This document shows, in pieces, positions 8,312 to 18,406 of a DNA stretch of 64,000 bases. The first letter of the stretch is position 1, and each line of letters begins with the position of its first letter. The notes below the pieces were generated by a model. That model did no database searches. It saw only the letters and a list, made by a program, of their open reading frames with translations, and was not told where the DNA came from. Both the position numbers and the translations under genes were made by a program. The DNA is from Acinetobacter kyonggiensis (GTDB lineage: Bacteria > Pseudomonadota > Gammaproteobacteria > Pseudomonadales > Moraxellaceae). The DNA lies in contig NZ_FNPK01000008.1 in NCBI RefSeq assembly GCF_900107285.1, positions 1 to 64,000 of the forward strand, read 5' to 3'.

Positions 8312-11300
8312 TTGAAAGACTTGCTCGATATCATGCGCAAAAAGACGGATTCAGACGGTCATGCTCCAGTAGAGTTTGATCGCATCCGTATTGGTCTTGC
8401 GTCACCAGAAATGATTAAGTCATGGTCTCACGGTGAAGTTAAAAAGCCAGAAACCATCAACTATCGTACGTTCAAACCAGAACGTGATGGTTTATTCTGT
8501 GCCAAAATTTTTGGTCCAGTGAAAGATTACGAATGCTTGTGTGGTAAATACAAGCGTATGAAATACAAAGGCGTCATTTGTGAAAAATGTGGCGTTGAAG
8601 TAACCACTGCAAAAGTTCGTCGTGAGCGCATGGGTCATATTGATCTTGCTTCTCCAGTGGCGCACATTTGGTTCTTAAAATCATTACCATCTCGTATTGG
8701 TCTATTATTAGACATGACTTTACGTGATATCGAACGTGTATTGTATTTCGAATCATACGTTGTCACTGATCCGGGTATGACTCCGATGGAGAAATACCAA
8801 CTTCTTAACGATGAAGAATACTTCACAGCGTTAGAAGAACACGGTGATGAATTCAGCGCGAAAATGGGTGCAGAAGCGATTCAAGATTTGTTGAAAGACA
8901 TCGATCTTGAAAACGAAATCTCGCGTCTTCGTGAAGAAATTCCACAAACAACTTCAGAAACGAAGCTTAAAAAAGCGTCTAAACGTTTGAAGTTGATGGA
9001 AGCATTCAAAGAGTCGAACAACAAACCAGAATGGATGGTGTTGACTGTATTACCAGTTCTTCCACCAGATCTTCGTCCGTTGGTTCCGCTTGAAGGTGGT
9101 CGTTTCGCGACGTCTGACTTGAATGACCTTTACCGTCGTGTGATTAACCGTAACAACCGTTTAAAACGTCTTCTTGACCTTTCAGCGCCAGACATCATCG
9201 TACGTAACGAAAAACGTATGTTGCAAGAATCTGTCGATGCATTGCTTGATAACGGTCGTCGTGGTCGCGCAATTACCGGTTCGAACAAACGTCCGCTTAA
9301 GTCTTTGGCCGATATGATCAAAGGTAAACAAGGTCGTTTCCGTCAAAACTTATTGGGTAAACGTGTTGACTATTCTGGTCGTTCGGTAATTACCGTAGGC
9401 CCAACTTTACGTTTACACCAATGTGGTCTTCCGAAGAAAATGGCACTTGAGTTATTCAAACCATTTATTTTTGCGAAACTACAAGCTTCAGGTCAAGCGA
9501 CCACCATTAAAGCTGCGAAAAAAATGGTTGAGCGCGAAACGCCAGAAGTTTGGGACGTTCTTGCTCATGTGATTCGCCAACATCCAGTGATGTTGAACCG
9601 TGCGCCAACACTTCACCGTTTGGGTCTTCAAGCATTTGAACCGACCCTGATTGAAGGTAAAGCGATCCGTCTTCACCCACTCGTATGTGCTGCGTTCAAC
9701 GCCGACTTCGACGGTGACCAAATGGCGGTACACGTACCATTAACACTTGAAGCTCAGTTAGAAGCTCGTGCGTTAATGATGTCAACCAACAACATCTTGT
9801 CTCCAGCGAACGGTGAGCCAATCATCGTACCGTCTCAGGACGTGGTCTTGGGCTTGTATTACATCACGCGTGATGCAATCAATGCCAAAGGCGAAGGCAT
9901 GGTATTTGCGGATACTGATGAAGTAAACCGTGCGCTTGCTACAGGTCAGGTGAACTTACACGCTCGCGTAAAAGCACGTGTACATCAAACTGTAATTGAT
10001 GAAGATGGTAATCGTGAAGATCAAACGATTATTGTAGATACGACACCTGGTCGTTGTTTGCTTTGGGAAGTTGTTCCTAAAGGCATGGACTTCCAGCAAA
10101 TTAACCTTGAGATGAATAAAAAGAACATCTCGAAGTTAATTAACTCGTGCTACCGTAAGTTGGGTCTTAAAGATACTGTGATCTTTGCGGATCAATTGAT
10201 GTACTTGGGCTTCCGTCAAGCGACGCGTTCAGGTGTATCTGTTGGTATGGAAGATATGCTTATTCCACCAACGAAATATACGATTATCGAAAAAGCAGAA
10301 ACTGAAGTTCGTGAAATTGAACAACAGTTTGAACAAGGTTTCGTAACTGCTGGTGAACGTTATAACAAAGTGGTCGATATTTGGGCGCGTACCAATGACC
10401 AAGTTGCTAAAGCGATGATGGACAACTTGTCTTTCACAACTGTTAAAAACAAACAGGGTGAAGATGAGAAGCAAAAATCATTCAACAGTATCTACATGAT
10501 GTCTGACTCTGGTGCCCGTGGTTCGGCAGCTCAGATTCGTCAGCTTGCGGGTATGCGTGGTTTGATGGCGAAACCAGATGGTTCGATCATTGAAACCCCA
10601 ATTAAAGCAAACTTCCGTGAAGGTTTGACCGTACTTCAGTACTTCATTTCAACACATGGTGCACGTAAAGGTTTGGCCGATACAGCACTTAAAACTGCGA
10701 ACTCGGGTTACTTGACGCGTCGTCTTGTAGACGTTGCGCAGGATTTGGTGATCAATGAACCTGATTGCGGTACTTTAAGCGGTCTGGTGATGACTCCATT
10801 CATTCAAGGTGGCGATGTCATCGAGAACTTGGGTGCACGAGTTCTGGGTCGTGTGGTTGCTGAAGATGTGAAGCGTGCTGGTTCTGACGACGTTATTCTT
10901 CCACGTAATACACTTATTGACGAAAAACTTGCTGCCTTCATTGAAGAAGCGGGTGTCGATGAAGTTAAAGTACGTTCAGTGGTTTCTTGTGAATCGACTT
11001 TCGGTGTATGTGCGAAATGTTATGGTCGTGACCTTGCACGTGGTCATCAGGTAAATCCTGGTGAGTCTGTAGGTGTTATGGCTGCACAATCAATTGGTGA
11101 ACCGGGTACCCAGTTAACCATGCGTACATTCCACGTGGGTGGTGCTGCAAGCCGAACTTCTGCTGCAAACAGTGTTCAAGTACGTAACAAAGGTACTATA
11201 CGTTTCCATAATGTGAAAACGGTACAACATGCCAAAGGTCACTTGGTATCAACGTCTCGTTCAGGTGAAATTGGTATTGCGGATGACTTAGGTCGTGAAC

Positions 11301-12502
11301 GCGAACGCTACAAAATCCCATACGGTGCGTCGATCATCTTGAAAGATGGCGAAGCAGTCGCAGCTGGCGGCATCGTTGCAACTTGGGATCCGCATACACA
11401 TCCATTGGTAACTGAAGTTGCTGGTAAAGTACGTTTCAGCCAAATTGCTGATGGCGTAACCGTGACATCGAAAACTGATGATGCAACAGGTATGACGACG
11501 ATTGAAATCTTACCAGTGACTTCACGTCCTGCGTCAGGTAAAGATATGCGTCCTGCGGTCGTATTGGATACCACTGATGGTGGCGAACAATTCTACTTCT
11601 TGCCACAAAACACGATTCTTTCTGTCCGTGATGGCGAAACAATTGGTGTGGGTGACGTTATTGGTCGTGTACCACAAGAAACTTCACGTACACGTGACAT
11701 TACCGGTGGTCTACCGCGTGTAGCTGACTTGTTCGAAGCACGTAAACCGAAAGAACATGCAATCTTGGCTGAAATTTCAGGTGTTGTAAGCTTCGGTAAA
11801 GAGACCAAAGGTAAAAACCGTTTAGTAATTACACCAGATGACGGCTCTGAAATTTATGAAGAGTTGATTCCGAAATGGCGTACCATGAACGTGTATGAGG
11901 GTGAGCATGTGAACCGTGGTGAAACCGTTTCTGACGGCCCACAAAACCCACATGACATCTTACGTCTGAAAGGCGAAGTAGCGTTAACGAACTACATCGT
12001 AAATGAAGTTCAGGACGTTTACCGTCTGCAAGGTGTAAAAATCAACGATAAGCACATTGAAGTCATCGTACGTCAAATGTTGCGTAAAGTTGAAATCACC
12101 GATGGTGGTGATACCAGCTTCATTAAAGGCGAACAAGTGGATTACATCCGCATGGTTGCTGAAAACCAAGCTGTACTTGCTCAGAACAAGTTCCCTGCGA
12201 AGTATGAACGTCAATTGATGGGTATTACTAAAGCATCGCTTTCGACTGACTCGTTCATCTCTGCTGCATCGTTCCAGGAAACCACACGTGTGTTAACTGA
12301 AGCGGCTGTGACAGGTAAAGAAGATGAATTACGCGGTCTGAAAGAGAACGTGGTTGTGGGTCGTTTGATTCCAGCGGGTACAGGTCTTGCGTATCATTTA
12401 GAACGTCGTCGTCAAGAAGCAGAAGCTGCTGAACACGAACTTGTAAATGACTTTTCTGATGTAGATCAAGCATTAAGCCAAGCATTTAACCAAGAATTTT
12501 AA
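8312..12502 (+). CDS. rpoC: DNA-directed RNA polymerase subunit beta'
   Basis: The beta' subunit holds the catalytic Mg: NADFDGDQ at about residues 463-470 supplies the three aspartates. The zinc-binding N-terminal module (CLCGKYKR...CEKCGVE, about 75-93) and the second zinc site ([11 protein letters not shown]) are intact. The TTG at 8312 is chosen because GGAG (8301-8304) stands 7 bases upstream and the product then begins [10 protein letters not shown], aligning with the MKDLL start of other beta' proteins. A GTG at 8264 in the same frame would add 16 residues but has no Shine-Dalgarno. The length from TTG is 1396 aa. Confidence 0.97.
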   Translation: MKDLLDIMRKKTDSDGHAPVEFDRIRIGLASPEMIKSWSHGEVKKPETINYRTFKPERDGLFCAKIFGPVKDYECLCGKYKRMKYKGVICEKCGVEVTTAKVRRERMGHIDLASPVAHIWFLKSLPSRIGLLLDMTLRDIERVLYFESYVVTDPGMTPMEKYQLLNDEEYFTALEEHGDEFSAKMGAEAIQDLLKDIDLENEISRLREEIPQTTSETKLKKASKRLKLMEAFKESNNKPEWMVLTVLPVLPPDLRPLVPLEGGRFATSDLNDLYRRVINRNNRLKRLLDLSAPDIIVRNEKRMLQESVDALLDNGRRGRAITGSNKRPLKSLADMIKGKQGRFRQNLLGKRVDYSGRSVITVGPTLRLHQCGLPKKMALELFKPFIFAKLQASGQATTIKAAKKMVERETPEVWDVLAHVIRQHPVMLNRAPTLHRLGLQAFEPTLIEGKAIRLHPLVCAAFNADFDGDQMAVHVPLTLEAQLEARALMMSTNNILSPANGEPIIVPSQDVVLGLYYITRDAINAKGEGMVFADTDEVNRALATGQVNLHARVKARVHQTVIDEDGNREDQTIIVDTTPGRCLLWEVVPKGMDFQQINLEMNKKNISKLINSCYRKLGLKDTVIFADQLMYLGFRQATRSGVSVGMEDMLIPPTKYTIIEKAETEVREIEQQFEQGFVTAGERYNKVVDIWARTNDQVAKAMMDNLSFTTVKNKQGEDEKQKSFNSIYMMSDSGARGSAAQIRQLAGMRGLMAKPDGSIIETPIKANFREGLTVLQYFISTHGARKGLADTALKTANSGYLTRRLVDVAQDLVINEPDCGTLSGLVMTPFIQGGDVIENLGARVLGRVVAEDVKRAGSDDVILPRNTLIDEKLAAFIEEAGVDEVKVRSVVSCESTFGVCAKCYGRDLARGHQVNPGESVGVMAAQSIGEPGTQLTMRTFHVGGAASRTSAANSVQVRNKGTIRFHNVKTVQHAKGHLVSTSRSGEIGIADDLGRERERYKIPYGASIILKDGEAVAAGGIVATWDPHTHPLVTEVAGKVRFSQIADGVTVTSKTDDATGMTTIEILPVTSRPASGKDMRPAVVLDTTDGGEQFYFLPQNTILSVRDGETIGVGDVIGRVPQETSRTRDITGGLPRVADLFEARKPKEHAILAEISGVVSFGKETKGKNRLVITPDDGSEIYEELIPKWRTMNVYEGEHVNRGETVSDGPQNPHDILRLKGEVALTNYIVNEVQDVYRLQGVKINDKHIEVIVRQMLRKVEITDGGDTSFIKGEQVDYIRMVAENQAVLAQNKFPAKYERQLMGITKASLSTDSFISAASFQETTRVLTEAAVTGKEDELRGLKENVVVGRLIPAGTGLAYHLERRRQEAEAAEHELVNDFSDVDQALSQAFNQEF

Positions 12503-12525
12503 TTCTTAAGTTAAGTGAGTGAGAA

Positions 12526-12548
12526 AGGCGCCTTCGGGCGTCTTTTTT
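12526..12548 (+). terminator. rpoC terminator
   Basis: AGGCGCC, a TTCG tetraloop and GGCGTCT form a 7-bp stem (one G-T pair) followed by a run of T, a classical intrinsic terminator 24 bases after the rpoC stop. Beyond it the region to 12668 holds only a 10-bp inverted repeat AGAGCCTATT/AATAGGCTCT (12565-12574/12612-12621), with no T-run. Confidence 0.9.
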
Positions 12549-12668
12549 TATGCGCGGAAATTGGAGAGCCTATTCTAGAATTTGAGGGGGATATTGAATG
12601 AGTCTTTTAAAAATAGGCTCTGAATTGCTGCGCAAAGAATCTGTATGTTTAATAAAATCACATTCAGA

Positions 12669-13535
12669 TTATTCAATCGTAAATGAATTGCTTTGTATAA
12701 ATTGATCCACCGCTTGAGTATATGGATTATTTTTTCCGAGTGATTTATTGATCTCAATATGTGAAAGTGGGAGAGGCAATAACAGAGCTTTAGTCCCTAG
12801 TTTTTGTGCTTGTTGAATAAATTGCTGTGCCTGCGCACAAGGTTGGTCTGGACGAGTGGTCGAACAAACCGCGAGAAATGCAGGTAGTGCTTGTTGTAGT
12901 TGGAATGTCGGAGACAGCGCCCGCCAGTTTGAGGGCTGATCACCAAAGGCTTGGTCATAAAGACGTGCATGTCGAGTTTGCATAATTTTTTCGACATGAT
13001 AAGCGGCACTGTCTAAAGCAACCGTAGCACGCCAAGGCTGGGGTTGTGATGTCAGCCAAAGGGGACGAGTTGTGAGTAGGCTAACTAAATGTGCACCTGA
13101 TGAATGGCCCATGAGAACCAAGCGTTTTGAGTCAGCATGCCAATTGGGTGCTTGTTTCTGGATATAAATGAGTGCTTCTGCAATATCTTGGGTTTGCTGC
13201 TGTACTGTCACATCAGGAACTAATCTATAGTTGATAGAAATAAAAATCCAATTTTGTTTTGTCCAATAATCCACTTTGTTTTTGACCACCGCTGCATTAT
13301 TTTTATCACCTCTGCTCCAAGCACCACCATGTACCATAACGATTAACGGTACTGGAGTTTTATCTGTTAAGGCTTTGACAGGGAAATAGACATCCATCGC
13401 TTGTTGAGGATGATGTCCATAAGCAATATTTTTTAAAGATTGAGTTTTGGTGGTTACATTCGTATCAAGATCATTGGGATAGGCTGTTGGATTGCAGCAC
13501 AGTAATATAAATATCGACAAAAGAAGTTTTTTCAT
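12669..13535 (-). CDS. Exported alpha/beta hydrolase (esterase-like)
   Basis: A 288-aa serine hydrolase of the alpha/beta fold. The N-terminal hydrophobic stretch with two cysteines (LLCC, residues 11-14) suggests a signal peptide, possibly of a lipoprotein. HGGAW (69-73) is the oxyanion-hole motif of the hormone-sensitive-lipase/BD-FAE group and GHSSG (143-147) is the nucleophile elbow with Ser145. The likely catalytic His is in LPLSHIEIN near the C-terminus. Such proteins cleave short acyl or aryl esters; the natural substrate cannot be told. It stands alone, convergent with rpoC, so it is probably monocistronic. Confidence 0.8.
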   Translation of the reverse strand: MKKLLLSIFILLCCNPTAYPNDLDTNVTTKTQSLKNIAYGHHPQQAMDVYFPVKALTDKTPVPLIVMVHGGAWSRGDKNNAAVVKNKVDYWTKQNWIFISINYRLVPDVTVQQQTQDIAEALIYIQKQAPNWHADSKRLVLMGHSSGAHLVSLLTTRPLWLTSQPQPWRATVALDSAAYHVEKIMQTRHARLYDQAFGDQPSNWRALSPTFQLQQALPAFLAVCSTTRPDQPCAQAQQFIQQAQKLGTKALLLPLPLSHIEINKSLGKNNPYTQAVDQFIQSNSFTIE

Positions 13536-13794
13536 CCTGACTATCCTTCTTGTTTAAGCAAACAGCGCTTTAAATTTTTTGTTATCAGATCATGGATCAA
13601 TTGGAATACTTTAACTGATTTTCGGATGCTTAAGTGGAACAGTTAAAGTTGTATTGATTGAATTGATCTTTGAGTATTTGAGTTAAAATTAGCTTACAAA
13701 ATGAAAAGAATGCACGTATGGTAATTACATAATCTGATCATTTGCTACAGAAAATAAGATTAGGCTTTAATTATAAAGTAGAGGAGTCGTGGAT

Positions 13795-14154
13795 ATGAAA
13801 AAAACAATCGGTTTAATTTCTGCTGTACTGCTGTCTACGATTATGTTTACAGGCTGTGAAAGTATGTCAGCCAATGAACAGCGTATTGGTACTGCTGCTT
13901 TAGGTGGTGCAATTGGTGGTGGTGTCGGTAATAGCATCGGTGGTGGTGCTGGTGCAGCGATTGGTGGTGGTGCTGGGGCTGCTGTGGGCAGTAAAACCCA
14001 AGGCGGTTCTAACCGTAATGCAACCTATAGTGGTGTCGGTGGTGCAATTGGCTCTGCTGTAGGTAAAAGTGTCATTGGCGGAAATGCTGGTGCTGCGATT
14101 GGCGGTGCGATTGGTGGCGGTGCGGGAGCCGCCATTGAACAGAAAAAACGCTAA
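13795..14154 (+). CDS. Glycine-zipper outer-membrane lipoprotein
   Basis: A 119-aa lipoprotein. The signal peptide ends in a lipobox FTGC (lipidated Cys about residue 21) followed by ESMS. The mature part is dominated by glycine-zipper repeats of the GGAIGGG/GAAIGGGAG type, as in the Rick_17kDa/OmpA-like glycine-zipper families, which insert in or oligomerise at membranes. The function is unknown; relatives respond to envelope stress. ATG 13795 is preferred because GAGGAG (13781-13786) is 8 bases upstream; a GTG six bases earlier would be too close. The gene is flanked by its own terminator. Confidence 0.8.
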   Translation: MKKTIGLISAVLLSTIMFTGCESMSANEQRIGTAALGGAIGGGVGNSIGGGAGAAIGGGAGAAVGSKTQGGSNRNATYSGVGGAIGSAVGKSVIGGNAGAAIGGAIGGGAGAAIEQKKR

Positions 14155-14175
14155 TTACACATTTGAAATGAAGTA

Positions 14176-14205
14176 AAAAGTGCTTGTTGATCAAGCACTT
14201 TTTTT
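14176..14205 (+). terminator. Terminator of the glycine-zipper lipoprotein gene
   Basis: AAAAGTGCTTG and CAAGCACTTTT form a long stem around TTGAT with a T-run on the plus side and an A-run before it. It begins 22 bases after the stop codon. Confidence 0.9.
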
Positions 14206-14245
14206 ATGATCTTTGCTTATTAAAAGCACTCGTACGCGCAGATGA

Positions 14246-14365
14246 TCGTTCCTTAATTCATCTCATCAACTGCAATATTTGCCCTATGATATGAGGCATT
14301 GGGGGCGAATAAAAGATTTAGAACGGGCTGAAATTGTCCGTGGTTTTGTTAAAAGGCATATTTAG
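14246..14365 (+). pseudogene. Open stretch of unknown origin, possible gene remnant
   Basis: In the 322-base gap before the next gene, one frame stays open for 39 codons after a TGA and ends at TAG 14365. It encodes the protein-like segment RHWGRIKDLERAEIVRGF near its end. The only ATG (14291) would give 24 residues and has no Shine-Dalgarno. Composition looks more coding than the surrounding AT-rich gap, suggesting the tail of a lost gene, but this is weak. The remainder of the gap (14366-14476) shows only the leader of the hydrolase gene. Confidence 0.2.
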
Positions 14366-14476
14366 GTCAATTGTTTTTTTATCGTTTCAGACCATACTAG
14401 AACAAAATTTGTACGGCAGTATTGGTTTCGTTGTCAAAATGCTGCAATAAATCGCCAATAACAAGAAAGGAAGAAC

Positions 14477-15355
14477 ATGGAAGCGCAGACTCAATGGGTA
14501 AATACCCAAGACCAACACCGTCTTTATGTGAAAACATGGGGCAGTGATGACAAACCAGCCTTAGTTTTGGTACATGGTTATCCTGATAATCAAGAGGTAT
14601 GGGAGCTGATCATTCAGCAACTAAAACAAGATTTTTATATTCTTACTTATGATGTACGTGGAGCAGGGCAATCCTCTATTCCAACACGTATTCGTGATTA
14701 TCGTTTAGAACAGTTGTCTTTAGATTTAGAAAGTGTGGTCAATGCAGTATTAAAAGATCGTCCTTTTCATTTAGCTGCACATGATTGGGGTTCGATTCAG
14801 TCTTGGGAGTCAGTCACCGAAGCGAAATTTAAGACCCGAATTTTATCTTATAGTACGATTTCAGGTCCTTGTTTAGATCACGCGGCTTTTGCAATGCGAA
14901 ATCAATTTAAACAGCACAAAGGCAAATTTTTTAAGCAATTAAGTAAATCTTGGTATATTGCCGTTTTTCAGTTGCCTTTGCTTGCACCGACAGTTTGGAA
15001 TTTTTTTACGCCTCACAAGTGGGCTAAAGTACTGGAGCAGTTAGAAGGTCAAAAAGACTTACCTTTAAATACGAATATCACCTTAGATGGGAAACATGGA
15101 ATCGGCTTATATCGTGCTAATTTTATTCCGCGTTTAACGCAGCCTCGGCAGCGTTTTGCCGTATGTCCCGTACAGGCGATCGTGCTACAGCGAGATCATT
15201 TTGTTAGCCCTGAATTGATTGATGAAATGCCAAAATGGGCAGAACAATTCCAGCGTGTTGGAATTGATGCCAATCATTGGGCAGTTTTAAGTCAGCCAGA
15301 AAAAATTGCAGACTATATTAAAACGTTCGCACAGCAGCATACTGCTGCGCATTGA
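14477..15355 (+). CDS. Alpha/beta hydrolase, epoxide hydrolase-like
   Basis: A 292-aa cytosolic alpha/beta-fold hydrolase with no signal peptide. HGYPDN (33-38) supplies the oxyanion hole. The nucleophile elbow reads AHDWGS, which puts an aspartate (D103), not a serine, at the nucleophile position, as in epoxide hydrolases and haloalkane dehalogenases. The C-terminal ANHWAVLSQPEK contains the likely catalytic His. The pattern points to ester-intermediate chemistry on an epoxide or related substrate, which remains unknown. ATG 14477 follows AAGGAAG. The gene is followed 84 bases later by an antiporter gene on the same strand. Confidence 0.75.
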   Translation: MEAQTQWVNTQDQHRLYVKTWGSDDKPALVLVHGYPDNQEVWELIIQQLKQDFYILTYDVRGAGQSSIPTRIRDYRLEQLSLDLESVVNAVLKDRPFHLAAHDWGSIQSWESVTEAKFKTRILSYSTISGPCLDHAAFAMRNQFKQHKGKFFKQLSKSWYIAVFQLPLLAPTVWNFFTPHKWAKVLEQLEGQKDLPLNTNITLDGKHGIGLYRANFIPRLTQPRQRFAVCPVQAIVLQRDHFVSPELIDEMPKWAEQFQRVGIDANHWAVLSQPEKIADYIKTFAQQHTAAH

Positions 15356-15439
15356 GTAATGTGAACTTAGTGGAAAAATATACTTTAGCTTGGTGAGCAA
15401 GGGGATTGAGGAGCAATATTTTGATTAAATTCTGATAAA

Positions 15440-16840
15440 ATGCCTCTTTTTCAAAAATCTTTTCTTATGATTGCAATTATCGCTGCTATCGTGGTCATGT
15501 TCGGGCTTTCTTTAGCCCGTGTGCCTGTTGTATTTGCACTAATTATTGGTGCCGTGACTGGTGGATTATTGGCTGGTTTGGGTCTACAGGGAACTTTAGA
15601 TGCTTTTAATAATGGTTTGGGTGGTGGCGCTAAAATTGCTTTAGCCTATGGTGTGCTGGGCGCCTTTGCTTTAGCTTTGGCCCGCTCAGGTTTACCTGAT
15701 TTACTGGCTTATAAGCTAATTCGAACTTTAAAAGCAGATAGTGACATCAAATCTCAAAATAAAGTGAAGTATATTATTTTTGTGACCATTGCTTTAGCCG
15801 CAGTATCTTCTCAAAATTTAATTCCTGTGCATATTGCCTTTATTCCGGTATTGATTCCGCCTCTATTGGGGGTATTTAACCATTTAAACTTAGATCGACG
15901 TGCAGTTGCCTGCCTATTGACCTTTGGTTTATGTGCAACGTATATGCTTATTCCTGTAGGTTTTGGTGCTATTTTCCTTAACGATATTTTAGCGCAGAAT
16001 ATTAATACTTTTGGTAAACCTTATGGATTTGTGATTGCCAATGAACAAATTCCACATGCCATGATGATTCCCGTATCTGGTATGTTTGTTGGTTTGTTGA
16101 TTGCATTATTTATTAGTTATCGTAAACCACGATATTATCAAGATGTTAAAGTAGAACAAAAAGTGCATAGCATTACGGGTGAGATGACCACTGATGAAGC
16201 CGATGATGCAGTACCTAAAATCGCTAAATTTACTTTGTTTATGGCTGCCTTTGCTGTTTTGGCAACATTAACGGTTCAGTTGTATTCTGACTCTATGATT
16301 TTAGCAGGGCTGGTCGGTGTTGCAATTTTGAGTTGTGCCGGCATCTTTAAATGGAAAGAGGCGGACGACGTTATTATTACGGGCATGCGGATGATGGCAT
16401 TGGTCGGCTTCATTATGATTGCTGCACAAGGTTTTGCTGCTGTGATTGAAGCCACGAATCAAGTGCCTGCTTTGGTTGAGGCTTCAGTTCAATGGATTGG
16501 CGATAGTAAGGCTTTGGCTGCTTTCTTAATGTTGATCATCGGTTTGCTGATTACTTTAGGCATCGGGTCTTCTTTTTCAACAGTGCCAATCTTAGCGATT
16601 ATTTATGTCCCGCTTTGTATTCAATTTGGTTTTAGCCCTATGGCAACGATCGCTATTATTGGTACAGCAGCAGCACTAGGTGATGCCGGTTCTCCCGCTT
16701 CAGATTCAACTTTAGGCCCTACTTCTGGTTTAAATATGGATGGACAACATGACCATATGAAAGACAGTGTAATTCCTACATTTATTCATTTTAATATTCC
16801 GTTATTGGTGTTTGGATGGATTGCCGCAATGGTACTTTAA
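15440..16840 (+). CDS. NhaC/YuiF-type Na+/H+ antiporter family transporter
   Basis: A 466-aa polytopic inner-membrane protein with about 11-12 hydrophobic segments. The reentrant-type motifs SSQNLIPVHIAFIP (about 120-133) and GDAGSPASDSTLGPTSGLN near 415-433 are typical of the Na+/H+ antiporter N-terminal/NhaC superfamily (YuiF-like branch, some of which carry amino acids). Whether the substrate is Na+/H+ or an organic ion is not visible. ATG 15440 lacks a good Shine-Dalgarno: GAGGAG at 15408-15413 is too far away, so an internal start (Met10) is possible. Confidence 0.75.
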   Translation: MPLFQKSFLMIAIIAAIVVMFGLSLARVPVVFALIIGAVTGGLLAGLGLQGTLDAFNNGLGGGAKIALAYGVLGAFALALARSGLPDLLAYKLIRTLKADSDIKSQNKVKYIIFVTIALAAVSSQNLIPVHIAFIPVLIPPLLGVFNHLNLDRRAVACLLTFGLCATYMLIPVGFGAIFLNDILAQNINTFGKPYGFVIANEQIPHAMMIPVSGMFVGLLIALFISYRKPRYYQDVKVEQKVHSITGEMTTDEADDAVPKIAKFTLFMAAFAVLATLTVQLYSDSMILAGLVGVAILSCAGIFKWKEADDVIITGMRMMALVGFIMIAAQGFAAVIEATNQVPALVEASVQWIGDSKALAAFLMLIIGLLITLGIGSSFSTVPILAIIYVPLCIQFGFSPMATIAIIGTAAALGDAGSPASDSTLGPTSGLNMDGQHDHMKDSVIPTFIHFNIPLLVFGWIAAMVL

Positions 16841-16958
16841 CTGAAACCAATATTTTAATTTACATATAATGTTAATAGATGTATTTTAAATAAATATTTA
16901 AATAACTCATTATAATAAAACCAAGCTTTATACTCGGAATATAATAAAAAATATGATT

Positions 16959-16988
16959 AACTTGGTTGGTGTTAAAACCAACCAAGTT
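16959..16988. repeat. Perfect 12-bp inverted repeat upstream of ompW
   Basis: AACTTGGTTGGT (16959-16970) and ACCAACCAAGTT (16977-16988) are perfect inverted repeats around GTTAAA. There is no T-run on either side, so a terminator for the antiporter gene is less likely than a protein-binding site or a repeat. It lies in an otherwise AT-rich, gene-free 300-base gap (16841-17140). Confidence 0.6.
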
Positions 16989-17140
16989 GGTCTGATTAAA
17001 ATAAATATCAATTACTATCAACAACTTAAAAATAAATAAAATTATTATTAATTCGTAACTATTGCATATTAATTACACTCATGTTTATTATTAATTAATG
17101 TTCGAATTTATTGTTATTATTCTTCCTTGAGTTATTTAAA

Positions 17141-17800
17141 ATGTTAAAACAAGCTACTTTTATTGTGTTATTGGGGTTGTCTGCTTCAGCGATGGCTGGT
17201 GATTGGCAAGTTAAATTAGGTGCTTCTGCTTTGGCACCACAAAATGATGACAACGGTACATTAAATGTTCCTGTCGGTGGTGTAGTCACGCCATTAAAAG
17301 CAGAAGTCAGCAATCAAGTTAATTTCACTCCATCTGTTGAATATTTTTTTAATAATTCACCAATTTCAGTAGAGTTATTGCTCGCATTACCTTTTGATCA
17401 TGATGTAAACATTGGTCCAATCGAAGATGCAGCATCTTTTAAACACTTGCCGCCGACCATTACAGCGAAATATAATTTTAAAAACTCAACTCGTTTTACA
17501 CCATACATTGGTGTAGGTGCGACTGTCGTTATACCTTGGGACGAAGAATTATCTCAAACAACTAAAACTGCAACTGGTGCAGAAAGTTTAGATGCTGAGG
17601 TAGCCTATGGTGTTGCTGGTCAGATCGGCTTTAATTTTCAACCCGCTGATGCGAAAAATTGGGGTGTGTTTGTAGATGCCCGTTATGCAAATGTGAAAAC
17701 TGAATTAACAGCAAAAACAGCTAACGGTACTAAAGTAACGTTAGGTGATCTTGAAGTAAATCCGTGGGTTTATACCCTTGGTTATAGCTATAAATTCTAA
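17141..17800 (+). CDS. ompW: OmpW family outer-membrane protein
   Basis: A small eight-stranded beta-barrel of the OmpW/AlkL family that forms a hydrophobic channel in the outer membrane. The 219-aa precursor has a signal peptide cut after AMA (about residue 19); the mature protein starts GDWQVKLGAS. The central FTPYIGVGA motif and the C-terminal YSYKF ending in Phe are hallmarks of the family. ATG 17141 is used; an in-frame TTG at 17111 would add a non-signal-like extension. Acinetobacter OmpW relatives are linked to uptake of hydrophobic compounds and iron/colistin responses, a family-level statement only. Confidence 0.85.
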   Translation: MLKQATFIVLLGLSASAMAGDWQVKLGASALAPQNDDNGTLNVPVGGVVTPLKAEVSNQVNFTPSVEYFFNNSPISVELLLALPFDHDVNIGPIEDAASFKHLPPTITAKYNFKNSTRFTPYIGVGATVVIPWDEELSQTTKTATGAESLDAEVAYGVAGQIGFNFQPADAKNWGVFVDARYANVKTELTAKTANGTKVTLGDLEVNPWVYTLGYSYKF

Positions 17801-17825
17801 ACATTAGAATTTGAATTAGCCTTTT

Positions 17826-17852
17826 AAAAACCCATCTTTTGATGGGTTTTTT
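17826..17852 (+). terminator. ompW terminator
   Basis: AAAAACCCATC and GATGGGTTTTTT flank TTTT, giving a stem with a T-run 26 bases after the ompW stop. Confidence 0.9.
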
Positions 17853-17969
17853 AATTGCGCTTAAAGTATTGGAGTAAACTACTGTAATTGAGCAAAAATA
17901 TCTTATTTAATGACAGGCTTGTTGCTAAAATAACCGCAGAAAGATAATCAAATAAAAAGGCAGAAAAAA

Positions 17970-18314
17970 ATGAAAATATGGAAATGTGCTGCTTTATTTT
18001 TATGTAGTGCTTTTAATGTTGCTACTTATGCAGCAAGTTTTAATTGTGACAAAGCACGGACACAGACGGAACATGCGATTTGTGAGTATCGAGTGGTCAA
18101 TGATGCTGATGTAAAAATGGCCACAACCTATAATATTATTAAGCGTTTAGTCCCTATGGGAACACGAGGCGTGATTCAGAATGAACAAGTCAAGTGGTTA
18201 CAGTTGCGAGATCAATGTGGCAGTTCGAGCAGTTGTTTAAGTGAAGTGTATAAGATGCGCCAGCAAAAGCTAGATATGTATATGGATCGTGTTTATAAAC
18301 ATGGTCCTTTTTAA
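17970..18314 (+). CDS. LprI-like (DUF1311) secreted protein
   Basis: A 114-aa exported protein: a signal peptide (KIWKCAALFLCSAFNVATYA) is followed by FNCDKARTQTEHAICEY, the cysteine pattern of the LprI/DUF1311 family. Four cysteines in the mature part (CDKA, ICEY, DQCG, SSCL) probably form two disulfides, which fits a periplasmic location. Some members inhibit host lysozyme, but most are uncharacterised, so only the family is claimed. It stands alone between ompW and htpG. Confidence 0.7.
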   Translation: MKIWKCAALFLCSAFNVATYAASFNCDKARTQTEHAICEYRVVNDADVKMATTYNIIKRLVPMGTRGVIQNEQVKWLQLRDQCGSSSSCLSEVYKMRQQKLDMYMDRVYKHGPF

Positions 18315-18406
18315 GAAAAATTTATCGGCTGCTATTGAAAATTGCGCTAATCACTCCAATTCATTAAGCATTCGATAAAAGTGTTTAATGAATTTAAGGA
18401 ATGATG

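Noticed and set aside
4081..12502. Rifampicin-resistance mutations in rpoB
   Set aside because: The classic positions (Q, D, H, R, S in the pocket) carry the wild-type residues.
12565..12621. A terminator for the 288-aa hydrolase gene at the 10-bp inverted repeat
   Set aside because: The loop is long (37 nt) and there is no T-run on the minus strand.
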